From assembly GCA_016432325.1 (NCBI GenBank), contig CP066684.1, positions 186,001-250,000 on the forward strand: 64,000 nucleotides of DNA. The letters run 5' to 3'. Made by a program: the position numbers and the translations under genes. This stretch comes from Candidatus Aenigmatarchaeota archaeon. GTDB taxonomy: Archaea > Aenigmatarchaeota > Aenigmatarchaeia > PWEA01 > JACQIF01. The notes under the pieces were generated by a model. The model was not told where the DNA came from. It was given only the letters and a program-made list of their open reading frames with translations, and made no database searches. This document shows, in pieces, positions 25,500 to 34,733 of the stretch (position 1 is the stretch's first letter; every line of letters begins with the position of its first letter).

Positions 25500-26192
25500 A
25501 TGCCCATAGAACGATGTACGCTCGGAGTGTCCGGTCTTGACCAGTGCATCGAAGGCGGCCTTCTGAGGGGAAGTTCGAACCTTGTTGCCGGAGGGCCCGG
25601 TTCGGGAAAATCCATCCTGTGCATGCAGTTCCTGGTGGACGGCGCCGTGAAAGGGGAAAACGGGATGTACGTCTCTTTCGAGGAGGACGAGACGCAGATG
25701 GCGCAGAACTTCTCCCCTTTCGGATGGGAACTGGACAAGCTGGTGAAAGGCGGCAAGATAATGCTGAAGTATTTCTCTCCGGAGCACGTGGCGACTTACC
25801 TCAAGGCGCCTGTAGACCCCCTGCTGGACACGGTTCGCCAGTACAACGTCAAGAGAATCGTGATAGACTCGGCAAGCGGCTACGAGATACTCTTCGACAG
25901 CGACTACAGCCGCCGCGTCGGCCTCCTGAAGCTCCTCGAAAGCCTGAAAAAATACGGCGCGACCATACTGATAACTTCTGAGCGCGACCTGTCCACGGAG
26001 GCCCCCAACTTCATAGAGTTCCTGGTCAACGGAGCGATAGTGCTGTACAACACCCGGCAGGGCAGCCAGCGCGGCCGCGGAATCGAGGTGCTGAAGATGC
26101 GCGCCACGAACCACACGCAGAAGATAATGCCAATGAAGATAGACAAGAAGGGGATAACGGTCTACCCGGACGAGCTGTTCTTCCAGGCATAG
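25500..26192 (+). CDS. Single-domain KaiC-like RecA-fold ATPase
   Basis: 230 aa. LGVSGLDQCIEGGLLRGSSNLVAGGPGSGKS carries the Walker A; GMYVSFEEDETQM and RIVIDSASGYEIL (Walker B) follow. Archaeal KaiC paralogs are usually signalling or regulatory ATPases rather than clock proteins. ATG 25500 lies about 28 bp after ACGTTTATATCC, which also abuts the tRNA-Gly 3' end. A related double-domain gene lies at 44.8 kb. Confidence 0.9.
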   Translation: MPIERCTLGVSGLDQCIEGGLLRGSSNLVAGGPGSGKSILCMQFLVDGAVKGENGMYVSFEEDETQMAQNFSPFGWELDKLVKGGKIMLKYFSPEHVATYLKAPVDPLLDTVRQYNVKRIVIDSASGYEILFDSDYSRRVGLLKLLESLKKYGATILITSERDLSTEAPNFIEFLVNGAIVLYNTRQGSQRGRGIEVLKMRATNHTQKIMPMKIDKKGITVYPDELFFQA

Positions 26193-26407
26193 TTCCTTGA
26201 CGTCAACCGTGTCAGAGGACAATCGATCGTTTCGGCAGAAAATGAGACCGGCGTTCTTCCAGAAAAACATCTTCGACTGTCGAACTTTATGGGGGTTCCT
26301 AGCCTGTTGACATAGAATTTTTGAGCGACTGTCGAAACATCTGCTCGACAATACGAATTCTTTATATATCAGCGCGTTGAAAAGAGAAGCGCAAGATTTT
26401 TCTTGCG
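26193..26407. other. Intergenic region with small palindromes and promoter
   Basis: Contains two copies of a CGACTGTCGAA core near 26275 and 26325, the first forming the palindrome TTCGACTGTCGAA. A TATA-like TTTATATAT is near 26362, and GCAAGATTTTTCTTGC forms a short hairpin just before the ATG at 26408. No gene seen. Confidence 0.5.
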
Positions 26408-26974
26408 ATGAAAGTTGTCGAGGACAGAATGAAACCTTCGGTTTTCAAACGTCCCCGCGGGAACGCCGTTGAGGGCAAAATGAAAACCCCGGTTTTCAAA
26501 AGTCCCTGCCATAAAATTGTCGAGGACACGACAAACATGGACTCCGTTGACACGAGAGGAAAAATAATAGATCTGGAAGAGCTTCACAACCAGAATGAAG
26601 GAACTGTGACGCTTCATTTCACTCCCACGACTATCGAAAGCATAGACAAGGTCTTTCTGCTGGATTTCGTTTCTGAAAAGAGGCGCGCCTCGCTCTATCT
26701 GGAGGTCGTGAAGAACGAACCGTTCCTGTCTGTGCGCGCGGAGCACGGGGACTTCGTCGAATGGAAACAGAAGGTTGAATGGAAGAACAACCAGAAGGTC
26801 TTCATCGCAGTTTCCTGGGACATGAAAGAAGGCTACCTGAAGGTTTTTGTAGACGAGCAGCCGTTCAAGGCGATAAATTTGAAGTCTCTTGGCTTTGACA
26901 ACATCGGACAGAAGTTAGTCATCGGTTCGGACTACGAGAACCACTATCCGGGCAATTTCAATATTTCTATGTAG
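26408..26974 (+). CDS. LamG/concanavalin-like domain protein with repeat-derived N-terminus
   Basis: 188 aa if started at 26408. Residues 60-185 (GTVTLHFTPTTIESIDKVFLLDF, ASLYLEVVKNEPFLSVRAEHGDFVEW, WDMKEGYLKVFVDEQPFKA) follow the jelly-roll pattern of LamG-like domains, which bind glycans or proteins. No signal peptide. Residues 1-42 consist of 17-residue repeats (VVEDRMKPSVFKRPRG / AVEGKMKTPVFKSP) encoded by a 51-bp tandem DNA repeat. The true start could instead be ATG 26537 (MDSVDTRG), after the repeats. Confidence 0.65.
   Translation: MKVVEDRMKPSVFKRPRGNAVEGKMKTPVFKSPCHKIVEDTTNMDSVDTRGKIIDLEELHNQNEGTVTLHFTPTTIESIDKVFLLDFVSEKRRASLYLEVVKNEPFLSVRAEHGDFVEWKQKVEWKNNQKVFIAVSWDMKEGYLKVFVDEQPFKAINLKSLGFDNIGQKLVIGSDYENHYPGNFNISM
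26414..26530 (+). repeat. 51-bp tandem repeat, about 2.3 units, with palindromic cores
   Basis: The ATGAAACC-type core recurs at 26429 and 26480 (51 bp apart), and the flanking TTGTCGAGGACA recurs at 26415 and 26517 (102 bp). The second core is an 8-bp-arm palindrome, TGAAAACC/GGTTTTCA, with a 2-nt spacer. The unit GAGGACAGAATGAAAC closely resembles GTGGACCGAATGAAAC at 60.77 kb, where units are also 51 bp apart. Confidence 0.75.
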
Positions 26975-27023
26975 ACAGCGTGTCCTGACTGCGTCTTATA
27001 AGCAACACGCGCGTACGTAACGC

Positions 27024-27347
27024 ATGATACCTCCGCGCTGGCGCCGCATCGCCCGCGAACGCGTCTCGATACTCGTGCGTCTGGCCAGGGAAGAGGCGCG
27101 CGCCCATCCGGAACGCTCCAAACGTTACATCGAACTGGCCATGAAGATAGCGGAAAAGTACAAGGTCCGCCTGCCCAAGAGCGCGAAGAGAAAGTTCTGC
27201 AAGCGCTGCCGCGCGTATTGGATCCCCGGCGTGAGCGTAAGCGTGCGCTTGAAGAGCAGAGAACGCATCATCGCGTACATTTGTGCGTCCTGCGGCTACG
27301 AAAAGAGGTATCCTTACGCCAAAAAGGCCCGGAAAGCGCCAAATTAA
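27024..27347 (+). CDS. rnp4: Ribonuclease P protein component 4 (Rpp21/Rpr2)
   Basis: 107 aa. An N-terminal helical region (RIARERVSILVRLAREEARAHPERSKRYIELAMKIAEKYKVRLP) is followed by a zinc ribbon with CKRCRAYWIPG and CASCGYEKRYPY, the Rpp21 signature. It supports the RNase P RNA in 5' maturation of tRNAs. A CTTATAAG box lies about 28 bp upstream. Confidence 0.93.
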   Translation: MIPPRWRRIARERVSILVRLAREEARAHPERSKRYIELAMKIAEKYKVRLPKSAKRKFCKRCRAYWIPGVSVSVRLKSRERIIAYICASCGYEKRYPYAKKARKAPN

Positions 27348-27385
27348 AGCATATAAACCTGTGAGAGCGCTTTAGGACGGGTATT

Positions 27386-27802
27386 ATGATAACAGCACAC
27401 GAAGCAAATCCGCAGAGGCTCGTCGACGCCGCAAAAGAAGAGCTGAAGAACGTCGCAGCCGTCAAGCCTCCCGCGTGGTCAGCGTACGTGAAGACCGGCG
27501 TCTCGCGCGAACGGCCGCCGCAGCAAATAGACTGGTGGTACTCTCGCGCGGCGTCCGTATTGAGAAAAATATACATCGAAGGCCCTGTAGGCACGCAACG
27601 GCTCCGGAACGTGTACGGCGGTCGCAAGAACAGAGGGGCGCGTCCCGAACATTTTTACAAAGGCAGCGGTTCGTCGGTAAGAAAGATACTCCAGCAGCTC
27701 GAAACAGCCGGCCTCGTCAAGAAAGAAGGCACGAAGGGCCGCGTTGTTACGCCGCAAGGCAAGAAGATGTTGGACATGCTCGCCAAGAAACTGGTCGGGT
27801 GA
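27386..27802 (+). CDS. rps19e: Ribosomal protein eS19
   Basis: 138 aa, with KPPAWSAYVKTGVSRERPP, DWWYSRAASVLRKIYIEGPVGTQRLRNVYGGRKNRG and the C-terminal winged-helix GLVKKEGTKGRVVTPQGKKMLD, typical of S19e. The box CATATAAACC is about 30 bp upstream. The stop is 4 nt before the next start. Confidence 0.96.
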   Translation: MITAHEANPQRLVDAAKEELKNVAAVKPPAWSAYVKTGVSRERPPQQIDWWYSRAASVLRKIYIEGPVGTQRLRNVYGGRKNRGARPEHFYKGSGSSVRKILQQLETAGLVKKEGTKGRVVTPQGKKMLDMLAKKLVG

Positions 27803-27806
27803 GCGC

Positions 27807-28064
27807 ATGGACACGAGCGTGCAGGCAGCGCAGCTGGAAAAGATGAAGAAGGAGATGCTGCGAACGGTCCTGACGAAAGAGGCGATGGAGCGTCTCGGCC
27901 GCGTGCGGCTCGCGAACGCGCTGCTCGCGTCGCAGCTGGAGCTGACGCTTGTGCAGATGGTCCAGACGGGTCAGGCCCGCGGACAGATAACGGACGAGCA
28001 GTTGAAGCACATCTTGGATTCGCTCGCGTCGAAGAAGAAGCCGACAAGAATAACGCGGAGATAA
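27807..28064 (+). CDS. PDCD5-like DNA-binding protein
   Basis: 85 aa helical protein: MLRTVLTKEAMERLGRVRLA and the C-terminal ITDEQLKHILDSLASKKKPTRITRR match archaeal PDCD5/TFAR19. These follow S19e in many archaeal genomes, as here. Role presumed in nucleic acid or chaperonin binding. Confidence 0.92.
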   Translation: MDTSVQAAQLEKMKKEMLRTVLTKEAMERLGRVRLANALLASQLELTLVQMVQTGQARGQITDEQLKHILDSLASKKKPTRITRR

Positions 28065-28103
28065 TGGGGAACTCAACAGGAGCCCCGGAAGAAATTGGTG
28101 TCC

Positions 28104-28119
28104 TGAAACTGCGGTTTCA
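28104..28119. repeat. Copy of the dispersed 16-bp palindrome TGAAACNGCGGTTTCA
   Basis: TGAAACTGCGGTTTCA, extended by C/G to 7-bp arms, lies between the PDCD5 and eL39 genes. It could form a hairpin in the transcript. Other copies are at 49316, 49471 and 60783. Confidence 0.7.
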
Positions 28120-28148
28120 GGTTTCCAAGCGCGGAAATGGTGAAGTTC

Positions 28149-28322
28149 ATGGGAACAATAAAGCATCGCGGTCTGAAGAAGAGGTTGCTTAGCCGCGCGC
28201 GCGTTACATCCGCTCCTCTCTGGGCCAATTTGCGCAAATTCGGCATCAAGCGCACGAGAACGCGCAGGATACGCGTGGTAGGCCAGAAGCACTGGAGACG
28301 CGACTCGAAGGTGAAGGCATGA
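28149..28322 (+). CDS. rpl39e: Ribosomal protein eL39
   Basis: 57 aa, very basic: GTIKHRGLKKRLLSRARVTS, APLWANLRKFGIKRTR, and the C-terminal [10 protein letters not shown] characteristic of L39e. Start at ATG 28149 with GGTGA a few bases upstream; ATG 28137 would add MVKF. Its stop overlaps the eL31 start (ATGA). Confidence 0.9.
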   Translation: MGTIKHRGLKKRLLSRARVTSAPLWANLRKFGIKRTRTRRIRVVGQKHWRRDSKVKA

Positions 28323-28729
28323 GCGAACGCGTATACACGATAAACCTTAGCGCCGTCAAGGGAGTGGCGAGAATAGACCGCGCGAAGAAGGCAGTCGTTC
28401 TCATACGGCGTTTCCTCGAACGCCACATGAAGGGCACTGTCATGATAAGCCCGGCTCTCAACGAATATGTCTGGTCCAGAGGCATCAAGAAGCCTCCTGT
28501 CCGCGTGAAGGTCAAGGCAACCAAGGACGGCGAAATCGTAAAGGCCGAGCTCGTTGAAACTGAACAGAGGGTTAGGGCCACCAAGAAAACCAAGAAAGGC
28601 AAGATAGGGTCAAAGAAAGAAACAGCGAAGACAGAGGCGCCTGCAGAGACAAAGGCAGGAAAGAAAATCGAGAAAGCAAGCGACGAGAAGCCTAAAGACG
28701 CCAAGCCCGAAACAGAGAAGAAGGAGTGA
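28319..28729 (+). CDS. rpl31e: Ribosomal protein eL31 with charged C-terminal extension
   Basis: 136 aa. Residues 1-85 ([58 protein letters not shown]) are the normal eL31 fold. About 50 extra residues rich in Lys, Glu, Ala and Thr follow; most archaeal eL31 proteins end near residue 90. The tail is probably disordered. Confidence 0.93.
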   Translation: MSERVYTINLSAVKGVARIDRAKKAVVLIRRFLERHMKGTVMISPALNEYVWSRGIKKPPVRVKVKATKDGEIVKAELVETEQRVRATKKTKKGKIGSKKETAKTEAPAETKAGKKIEKASDEKPKDAKPETEKKE

Positions 28730-28923
28730 TTGTTATTCCTAAGAAAAAGCCGTCCAAATCAAAGCACAAGCACATCCAGATATGGAAGAAGTACAAGGTG
28801 TCTGGGAGCACCGTCGAACGCCCGGTTTCGTGCCCAAGATGCGGTACCGGTACTTTCCTCGCGCAGCACAAGAACCGCTCCACATGCGGCAAATGCGGAT
28901 TTTCAGAGACCAAGAGTAAGTAG
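28726..28923 (+). CDS. rps27ae: Ribosomal protein eS31 (S27ae)
   Basis: About 65 aa with a Lys-rich start, IWKKYKVSG, and the zinc ribbon [26 protein letters not shown]. The likely start is GTG 28726, overlapping the eL31 stop by GTGA; no ATG is available in frame before the conserved region. Confidence 0.92.
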   Translation: MIVIPKKKPSKSKHKHIQIWKKYKVSGSTVERPVSCPRCGTGTFLAQHKNRSTCGKCGFSETKSK

Positions 28924-28932
28924 GTGTAACAA

Positions 28933-29205
28933 ATGGCAAAAGCCATTTTGAGAAAGGTCGAGTTCAGAAAGATTCCAGAGACGGATAGAGCATTAATAGA
29001 AGCCGAGCTGAATAGACACGCGCCAGGAGAAGACGAAGCTCGTTCAGGCTGGATATTCGATAAATACGGCGAGGTTTACTGGGTCGACAGGCAACACTGG
29101 AACTGGGGCCAGGGCTTCAAAGATGCCGGGGAAGTGGTGGGCTACATCGGCAAGTACTATGAACAGAACGGCGACAAGACGCCAATCAAAAAACCAAACG
29201 CTTAA
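28933..29205 (+). CDS. Unknown 90-aa protein downstream of eS31
   Basis: Soluble and rich in aromatic residues (SGWIFDKYGEVYWVDRQHWNWGQGFKDAGEVVGYIGKYYEQ). The tryptophan/tyrosine pattern suggests a compact beta domain. No family recognised. It begins 9 nt after eS31, so it belongs to the ribosomal operon. Confidence 0.6.
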   Translation: MAKAILRKVEFRKIPETDRALIEAELNRHAPGEDEARSGWIFDKYGEVYWVDRQHWNWGQGFKDAGEVVGYIGKYYEQNGDKTPIKKPNA

Positions 29206-29244
29206 ATACGAACGGACGGAACAGAAACTTCTTCCGGTGAGGAC

Positions 29245-31212
29245 ATGGCAATGATAGAAATCGGTGTTTCGTTACTCGCTCTTCTTGTCGCTGGAATATT
29301 CGCGTGGAGCATCCTCAGAATGAGTCCGGGCAACGCGAAGATGGTCGAAATCTCGCGCGCAATACAGGAAGGATCGTTCGCGTACCTCAAAAGACAGTAT
29401 ACGGTTGTTTCAATATTTGCCGTCGTGCTTGCGGCCGCCCTGTGGCTCGCTCTGGGCCCGACCATCGCCATAGGATTCGTCTTCGGCGCTTTCCTTTCCG
29501 CTCTCGCAGGTTTCGTGGGTATGAACATTTCAGTGCGCGCCAACGCGCGCACGGCGCACGCCGCGCAGAACGGCCTGAACGCCGCGCTGGGTGTCGCATT
29601 CCGCGGCGGCGCAGTCACAGGGCTTAGTGTCGTGGGCCTCGGTCTTTTCGGAGTCTCTGTAATGTATATGTGGACCGGTTCCCCGCTTGCAATGGTAGGC
29701 TTTGGTTTCGGCGCGTCGTTGATTTCTCTCTTCGCCAGAGTCGGGGGCGGCATATACACGAAAGCCGCGGACGTAGGCGCAGACCTCGTGGGAAAGGTTG
29801 AGGCAGGCATACCCGAAGACGATCCAAGAAACCCCGCAGTCATAGCAGACAACGTCGGCGACAACGTCGGAGACTGCGCGGGAATGGCCGCGGACCTTTT
29901 TGAAACATACGCCGTTACGATTCTCGCTGCCATGATACTCGGCGTCTCGAAAGGCGGCGCTTACGTGACGTACCCGCTGATGCTGGGCGCGGCCGCGATC
30001 GTGGCGTCCATAATAGGAACGTTCTTTGTCAGGGCGAGCGGCAAGAAGATAATGCGCGCGCTTTACATGGGTCTGCTCGTGTCTGCGGTGCTCTCGGCGG
30101 CTGCGTTCTATTACATAACGATGACGTATTTCGCGAACGCCTCGCTCTTCTACGCGTCGCTCGCGGGCTTGGGCGTCGCCGTAGCGCTGAACTTCATAAC
30201 GGACTACTACACGTCCAAGAACTACAGGCCCGTGATAAGCATAGCAGAAGCTTCTGAAACAGGTCCGGCGACAAATCTGATAAACGGTCTCGGAATCGGT
30301 ATGAAGGCCACGGCAGCGCCTCTTCTCGTGATTGTCGCGGGAATACTGCTCTCGTACCACTTCGGCGGCGTTTACGGAATCGCTATAGCAGGAGTCGCCA
30401 TGCTCTCGCTCACAGGAATAATAGTCGCTATCGATTCGTATGGCCCGATAACAGACAACGCAGGCGGCATAGCAGAGATGGCCGGCCTGCCCAAGCGCGT
30501 GCGCGAGATTACGGACGCGCTGGACGCTGTCGGCAACACCACAAAAGCAGTCACTAAAGGATATGCGATAGGCTCGGCCGCGCTTGCGACGCTCGCGCTG
30601 TTCGTCGCGTACGTCGAGGAGGTCTCGAAGGCAGGAGGTTCCGTAACGCTTGCGCTCACCGACCCTCTTGTCGTGGCCGGACTGTTCATCGGTGCGATGA
30701 TACCGTTCCTGTTCTCATCGTACTTGATGAACGCCGTCGGAGTCGCGGCCAAGGAAGTCGTTAAAGAGGTGCGCCGCCAGTTCAGGACGATGCCTATAAT
30801 GAAGGGCAAGGCCAAGCCCGATTACGCGAGATGCGTCTCAATCGTAACGGCGTCGGCGCAGCGTGAGCTCGTTATACCGGGTCTCATCGCAGTCGCGTCG
30901 CCGATTCTCGTGGGCTTCGTGCTGGGGCCTGTCGCGCTCGGCGGCATGCTCATAGGCTGCATAATGTCAGGACTGCTTCTTGCGATACAGATGACCACAG
31001 GCGGCGCGGCGTGGGACAACGCGAAGAAGTACATAGAAGGCGGCAAGTTCGGAGGCAAGGGTTCAAATGCGCACAAGGCCGCCGTCGTTGGAGACACCGT
31101 GGGAGACCCGCTCAAGGACACTGCAGGTCCGGCGATAAATCCGCTGATAAAAGTGATGAACATCGTGGCGCTGCTGCTTGCGTCGTCGTTCGTCATGTAC
31201 TCGCTGCTGTAA
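29245..31212 (+). CDS. hppA: Membrane-bound proton-translocating pyrophosphatase
   Basis: 655 aa with about 15-16 transmembrane helices. Catalytic loops [54 protein letters not shown] and NAKKYIEGG...[27 protein letters not shown] are intact. [17 protein letters not shown] has Lys where K+-dependent enzymes have Ala, so this is predicted to be a K+-independent H+ pump. It uses PPi to build a proton gradient. Confidence 0.97.
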   Translation: MAMIEIGVSLLALLVAGIFAWSILRMSPGNAKMVEISRAIQEGSFAYLKRQYTVVSIFAVVLAAALWLALGPTIAIGFVFGAFLSALAGFVGMNISVRANARTAHAAQNGLNAALGVAFRGGAVTGLSVVGLGLFGVSVMYMWTGSPLAMVGFGFGASLISLFARVGGGIYTKAADVGADLVGKVEAGIPEDDPRNPAVIADNVGDNVGDCAGMAADLFETYAVTILAAMILGVSKGGAYVTYPLMLGAAAIVASIIGTFFVRASGKKIMRALYMGLLVSAVLSAAAFYYITMTYFANASLFYASLAGLGVAVALNFITDYYTSKNYRPVISIAEASETGPATNLINGLGIGMKATAAPLLVIVAGILLSYHFGGVYGIAIAGVAMLSLTGIIVAIDSYGPITDNAGGIAEMAGLPKRVREITDALDAVGNTTKAVTKGYAIGSAALATLALFVAYVEEVSKAGGSVTLALTDPLVVAGLFIGAMIPFLFSSYLMNAVGVAAKEVVKEVRRQFRTMPIMKGKAKPDYARCVSIVTASAQRELVIPGLIAVASPILVGFVLGPVALGGMLIGCIMSGLLLAIQMTTGGAAWDNAKKYIEGGKFGGKGSNAHKAAVVGDTVGDPLKDTAGPAINPLIKVMNIVALLLASSFVMYSLL

Positions 31213-31247
31213 AAAGGCTTTAAAAACCCCCGCGCCAAATCCGGTTC

Positions 31248-31751
31248 ATGGCGTTCGAGCGCACGAGAGCCTCTGTCGACAGAAAACTCGAAGCCTTGGG
31301 CCTGAGTGCCAAGTATAAGATGTACAGGCTTGGAAGAGGCGAGAGTTGGTGTTCTGAAAGAAGGCGCGTTTTGCACATCAACCAACGGGACGCGGATTCA
31401 AGAATGATGGCCCGGCAAAGCATCGACCATGTCGTCCTGCACGAACTCGGGCACGTATTCTCATACGAAAACAAGGCAAAACTTGGGCGCAACGCAAAGG
31501 CGCGCCGTCTGTTCGGCAACATATACAAACATTACAGGCGCAACATGAAACCGAAGCGCAACAGCCCGGACTTCATCTCCACCTACGCGCAGGTCCATCC
31601 GGCGGACAACTTCGCCGAAGTGTTCGGCGTTTACGTCCACTTCGGGGGAGACATGAAGAAGGTAGGGAAGTTCCTGCGTTCCGGGGGAAAGAGCGGCGTT
31701 GTCATGAAACAGTTCAGATGGCTTGCCGGATTCGTGAAACAGGCCGGATAA
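31248..31751 (+). CDS. Putative zincin metallopeptidase
   Basis: 167 aa. HVVLHELGHVFSYENK supplies the HExxH zinc motif, and NFAEVFGVYVHFGG some 70 residues later probably supplies the third (Glu) ligand. No signal peptide, so it is intracellular or leaderless. The box GCTTTAAAAACC is about 28 bp before the ATG. Substrate unknown. Confidence 0.72.
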   Translation: MAFERTRASVDRKLEALGLSAKYKMYRLGRGESWCSERRRVLHINQRDADSRMMARQSIDHVVLHELGHVFSYENKAKLGRNAKARRLFGNIYKHYRRNMKPKRNSPDFISTYAQVHPADNFAEVFGVYVHFGGDMKKVGKFLRSGGKSGVVMKQFRWLAGFVKQAG

Positions 31752-31784
31752 CATGTTTTTAAACAGGCCCGGCAAAGCTTGTTC

Positions 31785-32936
31785 ATGGCTTTCGACGTCG
31801 TCGTTCTGGGGGCCACCGGAATTCAGGGAAGGATATCCACCAGAGACCTGCTCGAGAGCGGCTACTCCGTCCTGATGTGCGGACGCGACAGGAAACGGAT
31901 TGAGCATCTGCTCAAGAAATACGGCAAGACGGCCTTCGAATACGTGGACCTGAGACTGATAAACTACACTACAAGCGTCATCAAGAAGTCCGGCGCGTCT
32001 GTCGTGCTCAACTGCGCGGAAGGGGACTGGAACCTTCATGCGCTCAAGGCTTGCATGAAGGCGAAGGCGCACTGCCTGGACCTCGGTTCTGAGATTGGGA
32101 TGACCAAGAGCCAGTTCGCTCTCCATGACAAACTCGTCAAGCTCGGCCTCGTGTCGATAACAGGCTGCGGCTCCACGCCTGGAATCAACAACGTCATGCT
32201 CCGCTACGCGGCGCAGAAGCTCGACCGCGTGCACAGCGTGGATGTCGGCTTCGCATGGTCGTCCAATATGGAAACGTTTGTCGTCCCGTTCTCGATAAGG
32301 AGCATTCTCGGAGAGTTCATCGAGCCGGCCACACTTTTAAAGAACGGCAGATTCGTGCACGTAAAGCCGAGGGACGTCTTCATCGAACAGAACTGCAGGG
32401 ACGTTGGCGTGCAGAAATCCTTCTTCGTCAAACACCCCGAGGTATACACGTTCTACAGGTTCCTCAAGAGCCGCGGCCTGAGAAACTCGCGCGTGTTCGC
32501 GGGCTTCCCAGAACATTCCTACAGGAAGATAATGGATTTGATAGAGCTGGGCATCGAATCCAAGAAGAAGATCGTCGTTGAAGGCAAGGACATCAAAACG
32601 GCTGACTTCCTGGCTGAGCTTCTGAAGGAACTCAAGATACCCAAGGGCTACAGAGAGAAGGAGAACCTCTGGCTCAAGGTTACGGGCACTCATAGAGGCA
32701 AGGAGAAAACAATACACATGGAGTGCGTCGTCTCCACGCTCAAGGGGTGGGAGGACGCCACGTGCAACGTCGACACAGGAATGCCCGCTTCTGTAATGGC
32801 GCAGATGGTCCTTGACGGAACGATAAAGGAAAGGGGTTCGTACGCCCCTGAAATGGTAGTGCCTCCGAAACCTTTCTTCAGGGAGCTGGCCAAGCGCAAG
32901 ATGGCGGTCTACGAGAACGGCAAGCGGATAAACTGA
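31785..32936 (+). CDS. Saccharopine dehydrogenase family NAD(P)-binding protein
   Basis: 383 aa. Rossmann start FDVVVLGATGIQGRISTRDLLESGYSVLMCGRD, then VVLNCAEGDW, and GCGSTPGINNVMLRYAA as in LYS9-like proteins. The exact reaction is unknown; lysine biosynthesis or a polyamine-type condensation are options. Start at ATG 31785, following TTTTTAAACAGG. Confidence 0.82.
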   Translation: MAFDVVVLGATGIQGRISTRDLLESGYSVLMCGRDRKRIEHLLKKYGKTAFEYVDLRLINYTTSVIKKSGASVVLNCAEGDWNLHALKACMKAKAHCLDLGSEIGMTKSQFALHDKLVKLGLVSITGCGSTPGINNVMLRYAAQKLDRVHSVDVGFAWSSNMETFVVPFSIRSILGEFIEPATLLKNGRFVHVKPRDVFIEQNCRDVGVQKSFFVKHPEVYTFYRFLKSRGLRNSRVFAGFPEHSYRKIMDLIELGIESKKKIVVEGKDIKTADFLAELLKELKIPKGYREKENLWLKVTGTHRGKEKTIHMECVVSTLKGWEDATCNVDTGMPASVMAQMVLDGTIKERGSYAPEMVVPPKPFFRELAKRKMAVYENGKRIN

Positions 32937-32969
32937 ATCTTAATATAGATTGCTCCTGCCGATACAATC

Positions 32970-33986
32970 ATGCTCTGCCTCGGTATCGAATCAACGGCCC
33001 ACACGTTTGGAGTCGGCTTTGTCAGCGAACGCAAAGGCAAGTCCGAAATCCTCGGCGGCCACAAGGAGATGTACGTCCCCCCGAAAGGCAGCGGAATCCA
33101 TCCTCGCGAAGCCGCAGACCACCACGCGGAGCTGTGTGCGGACGTGCTGCAAAGGGCTCTGGAAAATGCAAACGTGCGTCTGGATGACGTCAACGTAGTT
33201 GCGTACAGCCAAGGACCCGGACTGCCTCCGTGCCTGCGCGTTGGCGCCACTTTCGCGCGCATGCTCGCCGCGCGTTTGAAGAAACCGTTAGTCGGAGCGA
33301 ACCACTGCATTGCGCACATTGAGATTGGCAAGCTCACGACAGGCGCAGAAGACGCCGTGGTCGTGTACGTCTCCGGAGGCAACACGCAAGTCATCGCTTA
33401 CGCAGAAGGAAGATACCGCATCTTCGGGGAAACGGAAGACGTTGCGATAGGCAACGCGCTGGACACGTTCGCGCGCGCGGCCGGGCTGCAGGAACCAGGC
33501 GGCCCAAAGATAGAGGCTCTCGCGAAAGGCGGGGCGTACATAGAGCTTCCGTACGTCGTCAAGGGCATGGACCTGTCTTTCGCAGGGCTGATAACCGAGG
33601 CAGAGAAAAGATTGAAGCGCGGCGCCCGTCTGGAAGACCTCTGCTTCTCTTTGCAGGAAACGTGCTTTGCGATGCTCACGGAAGTAACTGAACGCGCTCT
33701 CGCCCATACAGGGAAGAACGAAGTGTTGCTTACCGGAGGAGTCGCGTCGAACAGGCGCCTTATAGAGATGTTGCAAACAATGTGCGGCGAGAGAGGCGCA
33801 ACTCTTCGCGTAGTCGAACGCGCTTATTCTGGAGACAACGGAGTAATGATAGCGTACGCCGGACTGCTCGCGTACAAGGCAAGGCAGATTCTCAAACCGA
33901 AAAACAGCAAGATAATACAGATGTGGCGCACGGACGAAGTCGAGTGCGGATGGCTATCAGAAAAGGCCAAGAGCGAGCACGATTAG
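32970..33986 (+). CDS. kae1: tRNA N6-threonylcarbamoyladenosine synthase Kae1 (TsaD)
   Basis: 338 aa. GIESTAHTFGVGFV, GIHPREAADHHAEL, YSQGPGLPPCLRVG, the metal-binding HCIAHIEIG, VSGGNTQV and GNALDTFARAAGL are all family signatures. It makes t6A37 in tRNA as the catalytic core of KEOPS. Often fused to Bud32 in euryarchaea; here Bud32 is separate, 1.6 kb downstream. Confidence 0.97.
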   Translation: MLCLGIESTAHTFGVGFVSERKGKSEILGGHKEMYVPPKGSGIHPREAADHHAELCADVLQRALENANVRLDDVNVVAYSQGPGLPPCLRVGATFARMLAARLKKPLVGANHCIAHIEIGKLTTGAEDAVVVYVSGGNTQVIAYAEGRYRIFGETEDVAIGNALDTFARAAGLQEPGGPKIEALAKGGAYIELPYVVKGMDLSFAGLITEAEKRLKRGARLEDLCFSLQETCFAMLTEVTERALAHTGKNEVLLTGGVASNRRLIEMLQTMCGERGATLRVVERAYSGDNGVMIAYAGLLAYKARQILKPKNSKIIQMWRTDEVECGWLSEKAKSEHD

Positions 33987-34217
33987 AAGCACAACGACAA
34001 TGAATGCCGCCACGTACACCAATGCGTCTATATGCGCGGGCACGGAGACCGGCTTCTGCGGAACTCCGATGGGTTTTCTTACAGGCATCTTTGAAGCTTC
34101 CTTCTCGTCGAGAAACATGAACGGCCCTGTTGAACCGCAGTTCTTGCATTTCATCGTTTCGTTATCGACGGCGACGTCGCTGCTGTGGCAAGAACCGCAG
34201 ACGTTCACTCGAGCCAT
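33957..34217 (-). CDS. Zinc-ribbon protein with C-terminal membrane anchor
   Basis: 86 aa. MARVNVCGSCHSSDVAVDNETMKCKNCGSTG gives two CxxC pairs, followed by a Pro-rich linker and one transmembrane helix (DALVYVAAFIVVVLLIVLALGLF) at the extreme C-terminus. Tail-anchored topology with the ribbon in the cytoplasm. It overlaps the kae1 3' end by 30 nt on the opposite strand. The box CCTTAAAGCC is about 27 bp upstream. Confidence 0.75.
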   Translation of the reverse strand: MARVNVCGSCHSSDVAVDNETMKCKNCGSTGPFMFLDEKEASKMPVRKPIGVPQKPVSVPAHIDALVYVAAFIVVVLLIVLALGLF

Positions 34218-34367
34218 GCCCATAGGTTGTGTTTCGAAAGGCTTTAAGGTCGCGTCGATGAGGATTATATCGATTGTTACGAAATAAACAAATGAGCTAA
34301 ACGTATGTTCAACAGATGACGACGAAAGGTATTTATTCGTCCACTTGCATAATGTGCATAGGAACTG

Positions 34368-34733
34368 GTGAGCAAAACGAGGACACGGGTACCATTGACG
34401 AACGGACAAGCCTGCGCAGAGGTTTTTGCATTCACGGCCAACGAGGGCAAGCTGCGCGAGAGCGTCGGGCTTGAACGCTACGGAGAACTCGACAGAAACG
34501 GTTACGTTGAATTCATGAACACAGGCCGCATCGCCTGGTATATGGAAAGGTTTGAAGGCGGCATGTATGCGGTCTACGCCGTGAGTTCTCTTCACACTTC
34601 TGACGACGACTCGTGCGAAGACACCAAGCTGTCTATGGAACTGGACGACGGCTTCAAGGCGATGCGAACGAAACTAACGCCGTTCGCATCCAACATGGCG
34701 TCGTGGCGCGTCAAGGGAGGCGTCAAGAGATGA
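34368..34733 (+). CDS. Unknown 121-aa protein
   Basis: GTG start preceded by AGGA, with a GGTATTTATTC box further upstream. Single alpha/beta domain (ACAEVFAFTANEGKLRESVGLERYGELDRNGYVEFMNTGRIAWYMERFEGGMYAVYAV). No recognised family. Stop overlaps the next ATG (ATGA), so it forms a two-gene unit. Confidence 0.6.
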   Translation: MSKTRTRVPLTNGQACAEVFAFTANEGKLRESVGLERYGELDRNGYVEFMNTGRIAWYMERFEGGMYAVYAVSSLHTSDDDSCEDTKLSMELDDGFKAMRTKLTPFASNMASWRVKGGVKR

